Shown here: one piece after another, positions 44,657 to 53,622 of the stretch | How positions within the stretch are numbered: the first letter of the stretch is position 1 | How the letters are laid out: every line of letters starts with the position of its first letter | Source of the DNA: Pseudomonas sp. R4-35-07 | GTDB lineage: Bacteria; Pseudomonadota; Gammaproteobacteria; Pseudomonadales; Pseudomonadaceae | Reading direction: 5' to 3' | Length of the DNA: 64,000 bases | Assembly (NCBI RefSeq): GCF_003852235.1 | Contig: NZ_CP027732.1 | Coordinates: forward strand, 62,001 to 126,000 | Notes under the pieces: generated by a model | Seen by the model: the letters and a program-made list of their open reading frames with translations, nothing else | Told to the model about the DNA's origin: nothing | Databases searched by the model: none | Program-made: the position numbers and the translations under genes

Positions 44657-46618
44657 TCAGGGCAGTTCGAGGCCACCGGCCGCCTTGTGCAACGCCCGCA
44701 GATGTTCGCCCATCTGCTTGAGATTGGCTTCGCAAGCGGCAATCTCGGCAGCACGGGCAGGCTCGAGCAGCGCCCTTACCTCTTTATCCAGTTCGCCGGT
44801 CAGCGATTGCAATTGCTTCTGGCGCTCGGCACTTTCCGATTCCAGCCGCTTGGCTTCTGAAGGTTGCGGCAGGCCGTAGCCGCCACTGTCGAGCAGTTCG
44901 GCCGGACGGCTGAGGAAGCCGCTGTTGGCGAGAATTTGCTGCAGCGTGTTATTGGCTTTCTCCATGCCGCCGTTTTTCAGCTCCCGGGCATTGAGGTAGC
45001 GTTGTTTGACTTCGTCCTGGGCGAGCATCAGTTGTTTGCGATAGCTGGCTTGTTCCAGCAACAGCAACGCGGCGCTGGTGCGCAAGTCGGCCTGGCTGAA
45101 CCATTGGCGGCGCTCTTGCGCATTCAGCGACAGCCACTCCTCGACTTGGGTCTGCTTGATCGGCAGACGCTTGCGCAGTACATCGAACATCGCCTGGTAG
45201 CGCTCGCGGAACGAGTCGAAGTGGTAACCCAGGCGCAACGCCTCGCGCTTGTCGTTCAGCACGCTGGTATCGGCCAACCCACGGGCGCTGAGGACTTCCA
45301 GCAAACCGTTGGGGGTGATGTTGTCCAGGCCGGTCAATTGCGGGTTGGCGCTGCCGCTGCGCAACAGCTTCAGGCTTTCTACCGCGCAGTTGTTGGAAAT
45401 AAAGAAGTAGTTGCCGTCGTAGCTCCAGTGCATCTCGGCGGCATGCTCGACCGTGTCGTTGATTTCCTGGCGGTTGAGTTTCAGCGGCACCGATGCCAAG
45501 CCACGCAGTTCGGTCTTGGTGTATTCGTCGATGACCTGGGCCAGCGGCAGCACGAACAGGCGCGACGGGTATTTGCCCACCAGGCCATCCCAGCTCGACA
45601 GCTGTACGTCACCGACGAAGGCGCGGTAGGACAACACCAGATGCTGATCCAGGTCCAGCCGGCAATCCGGCCCGCGCGGACGGCCCGGCGCGCAGATCAC
45701 CAGGCGTAGCATGCTGTGGCCCCAGCGGCTTACCAGATTCTGGTTGGCTTCGGCGAGCAGGTAGTCGATTTCGTACACGCGCTCCGGGTCGATCTGGCCC
45801 AGCGGGGTCTTGGCGAAGTCATTGCCGGCGTTCAAAAACGCGTAGGTATTGCCACAGGTGTCCTGCCCCGGCGGTGCCCAGCCGAAGTGTTCCTTGTAAT
45901 AGCGCGCCAGCGCGGGACGGCGGCAGGCGTAGCTGGGGTCGAGGAGGAAGTACTCCATGTTGACCGCGACGAATTCCAGCGGGCTGGTGGTTTCGTAGAT
46001 ATCCGGGCTGCGCACCACCTGATTATTGTACTGTTCGCGTTCGCCGCGACGGCCGACGTATTGCGGCCAACCGGCGAGGTCCAGCAAGCGTGGGTCATCA
46101 CTGAGCGTGAAGCGCCGGTCATTCTGGCCACGGCATTGATCGGGCAGGCCAATCAAACCGGTGATGCTGTTCTGGCGGCTGCAGCGCTGGATCAGGGCGC
46201 GCTCGTCTTTGGACCACAGGCGCGCACGGTCATAGATGTGGGTCAGTTCATGCAGCACGGTGGCGAGCATTTCCTTGCGCACGGTGCCGTGGGGGCGGTT
46301 GGTTTTCTGCGTGGCGGCGCTGCCGTCAGTCAGGCTGGCAAGCAGGTTCTGGTTGAGGTCCAGTTCGGACACCAGGGAGGCCTGGCCATAAGCGTTTTCA
46401 GGCATCTTATCGGTCCAGCCGACGTCGATACGGCGGTCCAACTGCTCGATGAAACGCGGCGGCAAGGCGCCCATCGCTTCATCGAGCAGCGCCTGGCTGG
46501 CCTGCTGTTCCGCCGGGCTCAAGCCATCGGTCTTGAGCCGCAGCTGCAGGCTGGCCTGGGCTGTACCGGCACACAGCAGCACGGCCCCGGCCAGGAGCCA
46601 GGCATTGATTCGCCTCAC
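44657..46618 (-). CDS. Large periplasmic protein with a metallopeptidase-like and an Lnb/DUF4105 domain
   Basis: A 653-residue protein with a signal peptide ending near AQA-SLQ (residue 22). The N-terminal part has HELTH at residues 123-127 and a possible third ligand glutamate in TSPLEFVAVNMEYF near residue 215, the pattern of a gluzincin metallopeptidase. The middle part matches the Lnb N-terminal (DUF4105) family, with a candidate catalytic pair of histidine (SRWGHSMLRL, residue 301) and cysteine (FISNNCAVESL, residue 411). The last 150 residues are helical and possibly coiled-coil. It overlaps the upstream DUF2388 gene by 4 bases. Substrate unknown. Confidence 0.85.
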   Translation of the reverse strand: MRRINAWLLAGAVLLCAGTAQASLQLRLKTDGLSPAEQQASQALLDEAMGALPPRFIEQLDRRIDVGWTDKMPENAYGQASLVSELDLNQNLLASLTDGSAATQKTNRPHGTVRKEMLATVLHELTHIYDRARLWSKDERALIQRCSRQNSITGLIGLPDQCRGQNDRRFTLSDDPRLLDLAGWPQYVGRRGEREQYNNQVVRSPDIYETTSPLEFVAVNMEYFLLDPSYACRRPALARYYKEHFGWAPPGQDTCGNTYAFLNAGNDFAKTPLGQIDPERVYEIDYLLAEANQNLVSRWGHSMLRLVICAPGRPRGPDCRLDLDQHLVLSYRAFVGDVQLSSWDGLVGKYPSRLFVLPLAQVIDEYTKTELRGLASVPLKLNRQEINDTVEHAAEMHWSYDGNYFFISNNCAVESLKLLRSGSANPQLTGLDNITPNGLLEVLSARGLADTSVLNDKREALRLGYHFDSFRERYQAMFDVLRKRLPIKQTQVEEWLSLNAQERRQWFSQADLRTSAALLLLEQASYRKQLMLAQDEVKQRYLNARELKNGGMEKANNTLQQILANSGFLSRPAELLDSGGYGLPQPSEAKRLESESAERQKQLQSLTGELDKEVRALLEPARAAEIAACEANLKQMGEHLRALHKAAGGLELP

Positions 46619-46935
46619 AGAGCGAGAATAGCTTCGGCGAGCGTCTGGTCACTGGCATCACGGGCTTCTGGCACGCGGGTGCGCAAAGTGTCGAAGGCCG
46701 CTTCGAGCTGCGCACCACGGATCTCGCCGTTGGTGGCGACGAAACTGGCGGCATCATCGTGGGCTTCACGCACGATCTTCGAGTCGCGGATGGAGGTGGT
46801 GGTGTCCGAGGTGAAATCAATAGTGCGCGCCGAAGCACGGACGATGATGTTACTGGTGGCCTTCAGGGTTTGCGCCTGGGCGACATCGGCCAAAAACAGC
46901 AGGCCGAGGGCGGCGATGATCAACGGGCTACGCAT
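46615..46935 (-). CDS. DUF2388 protein, copy 1
   Basis: A 106-residue precursor with a signal peptide ending near AQA-QTL. The mature 80-odd residues contain the family core KIVREAHDDAASFVATNGEI, then RGAQLEAAFDTLR and the end LAEAILAL. Its stop overlaps the start of the Lnb-like gene (ATGA), so the two are translationally coupled. The two other DUF2388 genes follow upstream on the same strand. No function is known for the family. Confidence 0.88.
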   Translation of the reverse strand: MRSPLIIAALGLLFLADVAQAQTLKATSNIIVRASARTIDFTSDTTTSIRDSKIVREAHDDAASFVATNGEIRGAQLEAAFDTLRTRVPEARDASDQTLAEAILAL

Positions 46936-46973
46936 GGGGTGACTCCAATACAAAGATGGACATACAAAGATGA

Positions 46974-47282
46974 TTATTGGACGAGAATTGCCTGCGCCAG
47001 TTCAAGGTCGCTCGCATGAAGTTTTGGCTGGGTACGGCGCAGGTAATCCAGCGCGGACTCCAAGCGTGCGCCCCGCCATTGGCCGTCAGTGGCAATGAAA
47101 GCAGCAGCATCATCCTTGGCAACCCGTACCAACTTGTTGTCGAACGGCGCAGAGGTCACCTTGCTGGTGGCGTACGCGCTGACAACGGTGCTCTGGATGG
47201 ACACGTCAAAGGCCGAAGCCGGCGGTGCCCAGCAGGCGCAGAACATCACAGGAACAATCAATAGGCGGTATGAAAAAGCCAT
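46974..47282 (-). CDS. DUF2388 protein, copy 2
   Basis: A 102-residue secreted protein, signal peptide ending near ASA-FDV. It shares with its neighbours the core LVRVAKDDAAAFIATDGQWR, then GARLESALDYLRR and the end ELAQAILVQ. I chose the ATG at 47282; an upstream TTG is less likely. It lies 38 bases upstream of copy 1 and is more divergent from the other two than they are from each other. Confidence 0.85.
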   Translation of the reverse strand: MAFSYRLLIVPVMFCACWAPPASAFDVSIQSTVVSAYATSKVTSAPFDNKLVRVAKDDAAAFIATDGQWRGARLESALDYLRRTQPKLHASDLELAQAILVQ

Positions 47283-47363
47283 GGGACTCGACAACTGAAA
47301 ACGAGCGCCAAGGCTAGCGCAATGACCGGATGAGGGCCAGTGCGACTGGCCCTTCCCCTGGCT

Positions 47364-47684
47364 TTAGATCGCCAGGATGGCCTGGGCCAATTGAGCGTCG
47401 GTGGCGGTGCTCAACTGCGGTGCCTGCTGGCGGATCTGGGCCAGGGCGCTTTCCAGTTTCACACCTCGGATGGCGCCTTCGCTGGCGACAAAACTGGCCG
47501 CGTCGTCACGGGCGGCTCGCACCACTTTGTTGTCGCGCAGTGAGGATGTGGCATCAGAGGTGGCGTCGGAGGTGGCTTTCAGTGCGCCAACGATCGAATC
47601 GGTGGTGACGATAAAGCTGCTCGCGTTGGCATTGGCAGCAACGGCCAACAGGGCGGCGGTGCACAGCAGGCGAAGACGGGACAT
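47364..47684 (-). CDS. DUF2388 protein, copy 3
   Basis: A 106-residue secreted protein with signal peptide ending near ANA-SSF. A short repeat KATSDATSDATSS precedes the core KVVRAARDDAASFVASEGAI, RGVKLESALAQIR and the end DAQLAQAILAI. The ATG at 47684 has an excellent AGGAGTTACTCC ribosome binding site. It is the first gene of the DUF2388/Lnb-like group, 81 bases upstream of copy 2. Confidence 0.9.
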   Translation of the reverse strand: MSRLRLLCTAALLAVAANANASSFIVTTDSIVGALKATSDATSDATSSLRDNKVVRAARDDAASFVASEGAIRGVKLESALAQIRQQAPQLSTATDAQLAQAILAI

Positions 47685-47922
47685 GGAGTAACTCCTGTAG
47701 ATGGCAAATAAAGTGGCACAGAACGGCCACAATGAAACGGACGTTGGCAATTGGGCATCTGACGCCCGCTCTACAAGGTTCGCCACGTAGTGATTGGATA
47801 TTAGGCCACCGCATGTCCATTCGGAAGTCGTCGTTTAACTGTTATGGTTATATTTTAAAATATAAAAACTGTATTGGTTCGGCAGATCGTCGCTGTATCA
47901 ATTGCATCGCATCAGAAACAGC
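47685..47922. promoter_or_regulatory. Upstream region of the DUF2388/Lnb-like cluster
   Basis: About 240 bases. It contains a perfect 18-base AT palindrome, TTATATTTTAAAATATAA, at 47848-47865, followed by AACTGTATTGG. I see no gene here; both signals are candidates for a promoter or operator of the leftward cluster. Confidence 0.5.
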
Positions 47923-47955
47923 AAAGCCCGCCTCCGGTTTCCCGGGGCGGGCTTT
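47923..47955 (-). terminator. Terminator of the DUF1127 gene
   Basis: AAAGCCCGCC and GGCGGGCTTT pair around a 13-base loop. It lies 60 bases downstream of the DUF1127 stop on the minus strand. Confidence 0.85.
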
Positions 47956-48014
47956 GCTTTGACAAATCAGAGTGCTGGCAGTGGACCCGACAGGTCAGGG
48001 CCAGCGAGCGCCAA

Positions 48015-48230
48015 TCAGCGCCAGAACGGCTTGCTCAGCTCTTCGTAGCGTTGAGCTTCGCTGATACCAGCATCGGCCAGCAGACGCGAATCCAGGCGAG
48101 CCAGTTGGTGGCGGCTGGAGATGCGGCGCTGCCACAACATCAGGTTGGCGAGAACGCGCAGAGGCAGGGAAGCCTGGGTGTTAACAGCTTTTTCTTCGAA
48201 GAACAGTTCGGAACTGAGTGTACGTTCCAT
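48015..48230 (-). CDS. DUF1127 family small protein
   Basis: A 71-residue protein whose second half has the DUF1127 pattern: RRISSRHQLARLDSRLLADAGISEAQRYEELSKPFW, an arginine-rich helix followed by a D-(I/A)GIS motif. DUF1127 proteins in other bacteria act as small RNA-binding or metabolic regulators. Ribosome binding site AAGGATG precedes the start. The upstream region is full of palindromes. Confidence 0.9.
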   Translation of the reverse strand: MERTLSSELFFEEKAVNTQASLPLRVLANLMLWQRRISSRHQLARLDSRLLADAGISEAQRYEELSKPFWR

Positions 48231-48548
48231 GATGACATCCTTCCGCTTGTGGCGGGATTAGGTAGTGGTTTAACTGATGCCAATCATCCTCCTCCCGCGC
48301 AAGACTCTCTAGATACAGTTCACCTGTATTGTGAGGGGCCAGTTAACTGTTTATAGAGGCTGTACGGTACGAAATGAGGGCAACTGTACCTGTTCGCACT
48401 GAAACAGTGCGAAATAAGCATTTTAGAGGAAGGTCGTAGGATATTTCGGTAGGAAATGACCGGTACAGCAGTACAGTTTTTGACGTAACCATCGCTTAAA
48501 CGACCGGATCGATGAAACTGTTCAGGCATCAACCCGGTTGTGTACCCC
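48231..48548. promoter_or_regulatory. DUF1127 control region with a cluster of CTGTAC-type palindromes
   Basis: In about 200 bases this region holds ATACAG-N5-CTGTAT (48313-48329), CAGTTAACTG (48340-48349), CTGTACGGTAC (about 48360-48370), CTGTACC (about 48384), the perfect TTCGCACTG-AAA-CAGTGCGAA (48393-48413), and a GTACAGCAGTACAG direct repeat (about 48463-48476). These resemble the CTGTAC half-sites of MocR/GntR-type regulators, but no such gene is next to it. Confidence 0.6.
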
Positions 48549-50042
48549 TCAAGCCTTGAGCATGTGTCCGGTTTCTTCCAGGTTAATGTGCCAGCTCAGT
48601 GCATCACGCAGGATGTGCGGGGTATGCCCGCCAAGCGCGCAGGCAGCCTCGAAGTAACTGTTCAGCGCATCGCGATACGCCGGGTGCACACAGTTGTCGA
48701 TGATCACTCGGGCCCGCTCCCGTGGCGCCAGGCCACGCAAGTCGGCCAGGCCCACTTCGGTCACCAGGATGTCTACGTCATGTTCGGTGTGGTCCACGTG
48801 GCTCACCATCGGTACCACGCTGGAAATCGCGCCGCCTTTGGCAATCGACTTGGTCACGAAGATCGCCAAGTGCGCATTGCGCGCAAAGTCGCCGGAGCCG
48901 CCAATGCCGTTCATCATTCGCGTGCCGCAAACGTGGGTGGAATTGACGTTGCCGTAGATATCGAACTCCAGCGCGGTGTTGATACCAATAATGCCCAGGC
49001 GACGCACCACTTCAGGATGGTTGGAAATTTCCTGCGGGCGCAGCACCAATTTGTCCTTGTAGTGCTCAAGATTGCCGAACACGTCGGCATTGCGCCGCTC
49101 CGACAGGGTAATCGAGCTGCCGGAGGCGAAGCTCAGCTTGCCGGCGTCGATCAAGTCGAACGTCGAGTCCTGCAGCACTTCCGAATACATGGTCAAGTCT
49201 TCGAACGGCGAGTCAATCAGGCCACACATCACCGCGTTAGCGATATTGCCGATACCGGCCTGCAGCGGGCCGAGCTTGTTGGTCATGCGGCCGGCGTCTA
49301 CTTCCTGTTTCAGAAAGTTGATCAGGTGATTGGCGATGCCTTGGGTATCACTGTCGGGTGGCGTTACGGTGGACGCCGAATCGGCCTGGTTGGTGATCAC
49401 GATGGCGACGATCTTCTCGGGCGGGATAGGAATCGCCGGGCTGCCAATGCGATCGTCGACTTTAACCAGCGGAATCGGCGTGCGGGTTGGCCGATAAGAG
49501 GGGATGTAAATATCGTGCAGCCCTTCCAGGTTAGGGTTATGCGCCAGGTTGATCTCGACGATCACTTGCTTGGCAAAAATCGCGAAGCTGGCCGAGTTGC
49601 CTACCGACGTGGTGGGTACGATATGCCCAAGCTCGGTGATTGCAACGGCTTCGATTACCGCGATGTCCGGCAACTTGAGCTGGTTATTGCGCAGTTGCTC
49701 GACGGTTTCCGACAGGTGCTGGTCGATAAACATCACCTCGCCCGCGTTGATCGCCTTGCGCAGCGTGCTGTCCACTTGAAAGGGCATGCGTCGTGAGAGT
49801 ACGCCGGCTTCGGTCAATTGCTTGTCCAGGTCGTTGCCCAGGCTGGCGCCGGTCATCAGGGTGATTTTCAGCGGGGAAGTCTTGGCGCGCTCGGCCAGGG
49901 CGTGAGGAACGGCCTTGGCTTCACCGGCGCGGGTGAAGCCGCTCATGCCGACGGTCATGCCGTCCTCGATCAGTGCTGCGGCGTCTGCCGCGCTCATGAC
50001 CTTGTTCAACAACGAAGGCAAGCGGATACGATCACGGTACAT
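48549..50042 (-). CDS. Acetyl-CoA hydrolase/transferase family protein (succinyl-CoA:acetate CoA-transferase type)
   Basis: A 497-residue CoA-transferase of the AarC/ScpC group, which moves CoA between succinate and acetate (or hydrolyses acetyl-CoA). The active-site glutamate lies in LTMYSEVLQDSTFDL near residue 290, and the oxyanion/CoA loops GIGNIANAV and FEFDIYGNVNSTHV-like segments are present. Gene is monocistronic. The exact acceptor is not certain from sequence. Confidence 0.93.
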   Translation of the reverse strand: MYRDRIRLPSLLNKVMSAADAAALIEDGMTVGMSGFTRAGEAKAVPHALAERAKTSPLKITLMTGASLGNDLDKQLTEAGVLSRRMPFQVDSTLRKAINAGEVMFIDQHLSETVEQLRNNQLKLPDIAVIEAVAITELGHIVPTTSVGNSASFAIFAKQVIVEINLAHNPNLEGLHDIYIPSYRPTRTPIPLVKVDDRIGSPAIPIPPEKIVAIVITNQADSASTVTPPDSDTQGIANHLINFLKQEVDAGRMTNKLGPLQAGIGNIANAVMCGLIDSPFEDLTMYSEVLQDSTFDLIDAGKLSFASGSSITLSERRNADVFGNLEHYKDKLVLRPQEISNHPEVVRRLGIIGINTALEFDIYGNVNSTHVCGTRMMNGIGGSGDFARNAHLAIFVTKSIAKGGAISSVVPMVSHVDHTEHDVDILVTEVGLADLRGLAPRERARVIIDNCVHPAYRDALNSYFEAACALGGHTPHILRDALSWHINLEETGHMLKA

Positions 50043-50196
50043 GAATGGTCATCTCAGGCTACGGAAGCAAGGTGGGCAGTGTAGTGATTTCAAAAAGTTT
50101 CGGCCCGCTACCATGGTCGAATGCCGAGTAGCGATTTAGAGCCTTTGGTCGGGTTTCATATGAGTGTGCAAAGCGGGACGTGCAATGTCCCCGGCT

Positions 50197-50224
50197 GCAT
50201 TCCCACGCAGAGCATGGGAACGAA
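50197..50224. repeat. Small palindromic repeat (REP-like)
   Basis: CATTCCCACGC-AGA-GCATGGGAACG, a short imperfect palindrome of a form widespread in Pseudomonas genomes. It lies just beyond the pntB terminator. Confidence 0.6.
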
Positions 50225-50257
50225 AAAACCCCAGCCTACGTGAGGCCAGGGTTTCGG
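50225..50257 (-). terminator. Terminator of the pnt operon
   Basis: Reading on the minus strand, AAACCCTGGCCT and AGGCTGGGGTTT pair around CACGT and are followed by TTTTCG. Confidence 0.75.
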
Positions 50258-50276
50258 GTGTTGCGCTGGCGCAGTG

Positions 50277-51713
50277 TTATTCGACGGCCTTGACCATGTC
50301 TTCGATGACCTTCTTGGCATCACCGAAGACCATCATGGTCTTGTCCAGATAGAACAACTCGTTATCCAGGCCCGCGTAGCCGCTGGCCATCGAGCGCTTG
50401 TTGACGATGATGGTCTTGGCCTTGAACGCTTCAAGGATCGGCATGCCGGCGATCGGTGAGTTCGGATCGTTCTTGGCGGCCGGGTTGACCACGTCGTTGG
50501 CGCCCAGCACCAGTACCACGTCGGCCTGGCCGAACTCGGAGTTGATGTCTTCCATCTCGAACACCTGGTCGTACGGCACTTCGGCTTCGGCGAGCAGTAC
50601 GTTCATGTGCCCAGGCATACGGCCCGCTACCGGGTGGATCGCATACTTCACTGTTACGCCGCGGTGAGTCAGCTTCTCGGTCAGTTCCTTGAGCGCGTGT
50701 TGCGCCCGAGCCACTGCCAGGCCGTAGCCCGGCACGATGATCACGGTGTCGGCGTTGGTCAGCAGGAACGTGGCATCGTCGGCCGAGCCGGATTTCACCG
50801 GTCGTGCTTCTTTAGAGCCTGCCGCAGCGGCGGCGTCTGGCGTGTTGCCGAAACCGCCAAGCAGTACATTAAAGAAGGAACGGTTCATCGCCTTGCACAT
50901 GATGTACGAGAGGATTGCGCCGCTGGAACCCACCAGGGAGCCGGCGATGATCAGCATCGAATTGTTCAGCGAGAAGCCGATGCCCGCCGCTGCCCAGCCG
51001 GAGTAGCTGTTGAGCATCGACACGACGACCGGCATGTCGGCGCCGCCGATCGGGATGATGATCAGCACGCCCAGGACAAAGGCCAGGGCCAGCATCACTG
51101 CGAAGGCCGTCAGGTTGCCGGTGAACATGAACGCCAGGCCCAGCCCCAGCGTGAGCAGGCCCAGCACCAGGTTGAGCTTGTGCTGGCCGCCGAACTGTAC
51201 CGGTGCGCCCTGGAACAGGCGGAACTTGTACTTGCCCGACAGCTTGCCGAAGGCGATCACCGAACCGGAGAAGGTGATTGCGCCGATGGCGGCGCCGAGG
51301 AACAGCTCCAGGCGGTTGCCTGCGGGAATCGCGTCGCCCAGGTGTTTGACGATGCCCAGCGATTGCGGCTCGACGACAGCTGCGATGGCGATAAACACTG
51401 CGGCCAGGCCGATCATGCTGTGCATGAAAGCTACCAGCTCCGGCATCTTGGTCATTTCTACGCGCTTGGCCATGATCGAGCCGGCGGTGCCGCCGATCAG
51501 CAGGCCGACGATCACGTAGCCGATACCGGCAGTCGCCAGCTCAGCGCCGAGCTTATAGATGAGGCCGACGGTGGTGATTACCGCCAGCGCCATGCCGAGC
51601 ATGCCAAACAGGTTGCCGCGCCGCGAAGTGGTCGGGTGCGAGAGGCCTTTGAGGGCTTGGATGAAACAGATCGACGCAATCAGGTAGAGCGTTGTGACGA
51701 GGTTCATGCTCAT
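50277..51713 (-). CDS. pntB: NAD(P) transhydrogenase subunit beta
   Basis: Membrane and NADP(H)-binding subunit of the proton-pumping transhydrogenase, 478 residues. Nine or so helices (residues 1-260) are followed by the soluble NADP domain (from about 300) with [35 protein letters not shown] and [13 protein letters not shown]. The ATG at 51713 overlaps the stop of the preceding subunit (ATGA). Third gene of pntAA-pntAB-pntB. Confidence 0.96.
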   Translation of the reverse strand: MSMNLVTTLYLIASICFIQALKGLSHPTTSRRGNLFGMLGMALAVITTVGLIYKLGAELATAGIGYVIVGLLIGGTAGSIMAKRVEMTKMPELVAFMHSMIGLAAVFIAIAAVVEPQSLGIVKHLGDAIPAGNRLELFLGAAIGAITFSGSVIAFGKLSGKYKFRLFQGAPVQFGGQHKLNLVLGLLTLGLGLAFMFTGNLTAFAVMLALAFVLGVLIIIPIGGADMPVVVSMLNSYSGWAAAGIGFSLNNSMLIIAGSLVGSSGAILSYIMCKAMNRSFFNVLLGGFGNTPDAAAAAGSKEARPVKSGSADDATFLLTNADTVIIVPGYGLAVARAQHALKELTEKLTHRGVTVKYAIHPVAGRMPGHMNVLLAEAEVPYDQVFEMEDINSEFGQADVVLVLGANDVVNPAAKNDPNSPIAGMPILEAFKAKTIIVNKRSMASGYAGLDNELFYLDKTMMVFGDAKKVIEDMVKAVE

Positions 51714-52033
51714 GACTTTGGCGCCTCTTCTTTTACTTTCGGGGCTTTTTTCTTGAACATCTCAAGCATGCGGCGCGTGACCAGAAAGCCACCAAATACG
51801 TTGACCGCTGCCAGGGCCACGGCCAGGGTGCCCATCGTCTTGCCCAGCGGCGTCACCGTGAGGGCGGCAGCGAGCATGGCGCCGACGATCACAATGGCCG
51901 AAATGGCGTTGGTCACGGCCATCAACGGCGTGTGCAGCGCGGGTGTCACGTTCCAGACCACGTGGTAACCGACATAAATCGCCAGCACAAAGATGATCAG
52001 GTTGTAGATACCGGGGGAGATAAGCTCTTCCAT
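51710..52033 (-). CDS. pntAB: NAD(P) transhydrogenase alpha subunit, membrane part
   Basis: A 107-residue protein with three or four helices corresponding to the C-terminal membrane part of E. coli PntA, here a separate gene. Features are the helix-III asparagine stretch [20 protein letters not shown] and the end [13 protein letters not shown]. It lies between pntAA (15 bases) and pntB (4-base overlap), as in several proteobacteria where PntA is split. Confidence 0.93.
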   Translation of the reverse strand: MEELISPGIYNLIIFVLAIYVGYHVVWNVTPALHTPLMAVTNAISAIVIVGAMLAAALTVTPLGKTMGTLAVALAAVNVFGGFLVTRRMLEMFKKKAPKVKEEAPKS

Positions 52034-52048
52034 CGTCTGAATCCCTGC

Positions 52049-53170
52049 TTAGGCGTTTTTGCGGATGACTTGGCCGTCGCGGCACATCAGGCACGCGGCG
52101 ACGATGTCGTCTTCGAGGTTGATTTCAAACTGCCCTTCCTTGGTGAACACCAGCTTCAGGAAGTCCAGCAGGTTGCGTGCATACAAGGCCGACGCATCGG
52201 CGGCCACGGCGCCGGCCAGGTTGGTCGGGCCGCAAATGATCACGCCGTTTTCCACCACCACTTGATCTGCGACCGTCAGCGGGCAGTTGCCGCCCTGGGC
52301 TGCCGCGAGGTCAATGACGACCGAGCCCGGCTTCATCTGTGCGACGGTTTCGGCGCTGAGCAAGATCGGTGCTTTGCGACCGGGGATCAATGCCGTGGTG
52401 ATGACGATATCGGCTTGCTTGGCGCGCTCGTGCACAGCCAGGGCCTGGCGCTGCATCCAACTGGTGGGCATCGGGCGTGCGTAACCACCGACGCCGACCG
52501 CGCATTCACGTTCCTCATCGGTTTCGTAAGGCACATCGACGAACTTGGCGCCGAGGGATTCGATCTGTTCCTTTACGGCCGGGCGTACATCAGAGGCTTC
52601 GATTACTGCACCCAGGCGTTTCGCCGTGGCGATGGCCTGCAAACCGGCGACGCCAGCGCCAAGGATCAGCACGCGGGCCGCTTTCACGGTGCCTGCGGCG
52701 GTCATCAACATCGGCATGAAGCGCGGGTAGTGGTGGGCAGCCAGCAATACCGCCTTGTAGCCGGCAATGTTGGCTTGTGAAGACAGCACATCCAGGCTCT
52801 GGGCCCGCGAGGTGCGTGGCGCCGCTTCGAGAGCGAAGGCCGTGATGCCGCGTTCTGCGAGCTTGGCGATGGTTTCGTTGCTGAACGGATTGAGCATGCC
52901 CACCAATACGGTGCCGCTTTTGATCAGCACCAGTTCGCTGTCGCTGGGGGCAACCACCTTGAGGATCAGTTCGGCGCCAAACGCATCGTTGGCGCTGCCA
53001 ATGGTTGCGCCTGCCGTTTCATAGGCACTGTCGACGATGCTGGCTTTAATGCCTGCGCCGCTTTGTACAGTGACCTTATGGCCCTGGCCGATCAGCTTCT
53101 TGATGGTTTCCGGGGTGGCAGCCACCCGCGTTTCACCGGTCTGGGTTTCGAGAGGAACACCAATGTGCAC
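52049..53170 (-). CDS. pntAA: NAD(P) transhydrogenase alpha subunit, NAD-binding part
   Basis: A 373-residue soluble NAD(H)-binding subunit of the transhydrogenase, similar to alanine dehydrogenase. Domain 1 begins MHIGVPLETQTGETRVAATPE; the Rossmann motif is LILGAGVAGLQAIATAKRL near residue 172, and the mobile loop and RPMPTSWMQRQ region follow. First gene of the operon, with a ribosome binding site GGAGATTTG. Confidence 0.96.
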   Translation of the reverse strand: MHIGVPLETQTGETRVAATPETIKKLIGQGHKVTVQSGAGIKASIVDSAYETAGATIGSANDAFGAELILKVVAPSDSELVLIKSGTVLVGMLNPFSNETIAKLAERGITAFALEAAPRTSRAQSLDVLSSQANIAGYKAVLLAAHHYPRFMPMLMTAAGTVKAARVLILGAGVAGLQAIATAKRLGAVIEASDVRPAVKEQIESLGAKFVDVPYETDEERECAVGVGGYARPMPTSWMQRQALAVHERAKQADIVITTALIPGRKAPILLSAETVAQMKPGSVVIDLAAAQGGNCPLTVADQVVVENGVIICGPTNLAGAVAADASALYARNLLDFLKLVFTKEGQFEINLEDDIVAACLMCRDGQVIRKNA

Positions 53171-53622
53171 GTCAAATCTCCTGCATGATCTTTTTGCTTT
53201 TGATCTTTTTGTAAAAAGGCCAGTGCGCCGTGAGTGGCGCAGCTGGGGCGGCCGATCAGCACGATCCCGCTGAAATGACAGCGGGGCGCGGCATTTTGCA
53301 GGCGAACTTTACGGCCTTCAAGGGATTATGACGGGTGACGAAAAATTAACTACAAGTCACCCTGTGACTGATTGTCGCAACGCATAGGAATAACCTTATT
53401 AAATACAGGCTGTTAAGCACTTTTGTAGTGAAATATACAGTTTCCACATGGTCATGGTGAATAGTCGGTTATTGACCCGTGATGGTCGCTATAGGCCATG
53501 AAAATCATGGCTTTGAGCCTCATCTGTGTTCGGCAGGTACAGTCTGTTTAAATGCGACATCTACGTATATCTGTAGGGCTGTTGTTTATCTGACTACAAG
53601 GTCAATAAATTGCCGTACGCCT
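53171..53622. promoter_or_regulatory. pnt upstream / gcdR downstream intergenic region
   Basis: A 450-base gap. A GATCTTTTTG direct repeat flanks TTTT at 53188-53212, and the inverted repeat AGTCAC-CCT-GTGACT lies at 53355-53369. The pntAA promoter lies at the left of this gap for leftward transcription. No further gene is supportable; the only open frames are short and unlike neighbours. Confidence 0.5.

Noticed and set aside
48320..48532. 70-residue minus-strand frame upstream of the DUF1127 gene
   Set aside because: It overlaps the palindrome cluster and has no protein-like features or ribosome binding site.
53188..53215. T-rich direct repeat near pntAA as a terminator
   Set aside because: No stable stem precedes the T-runs; the element lies upstream of pntAA, where a terminator is not expected for either gene.
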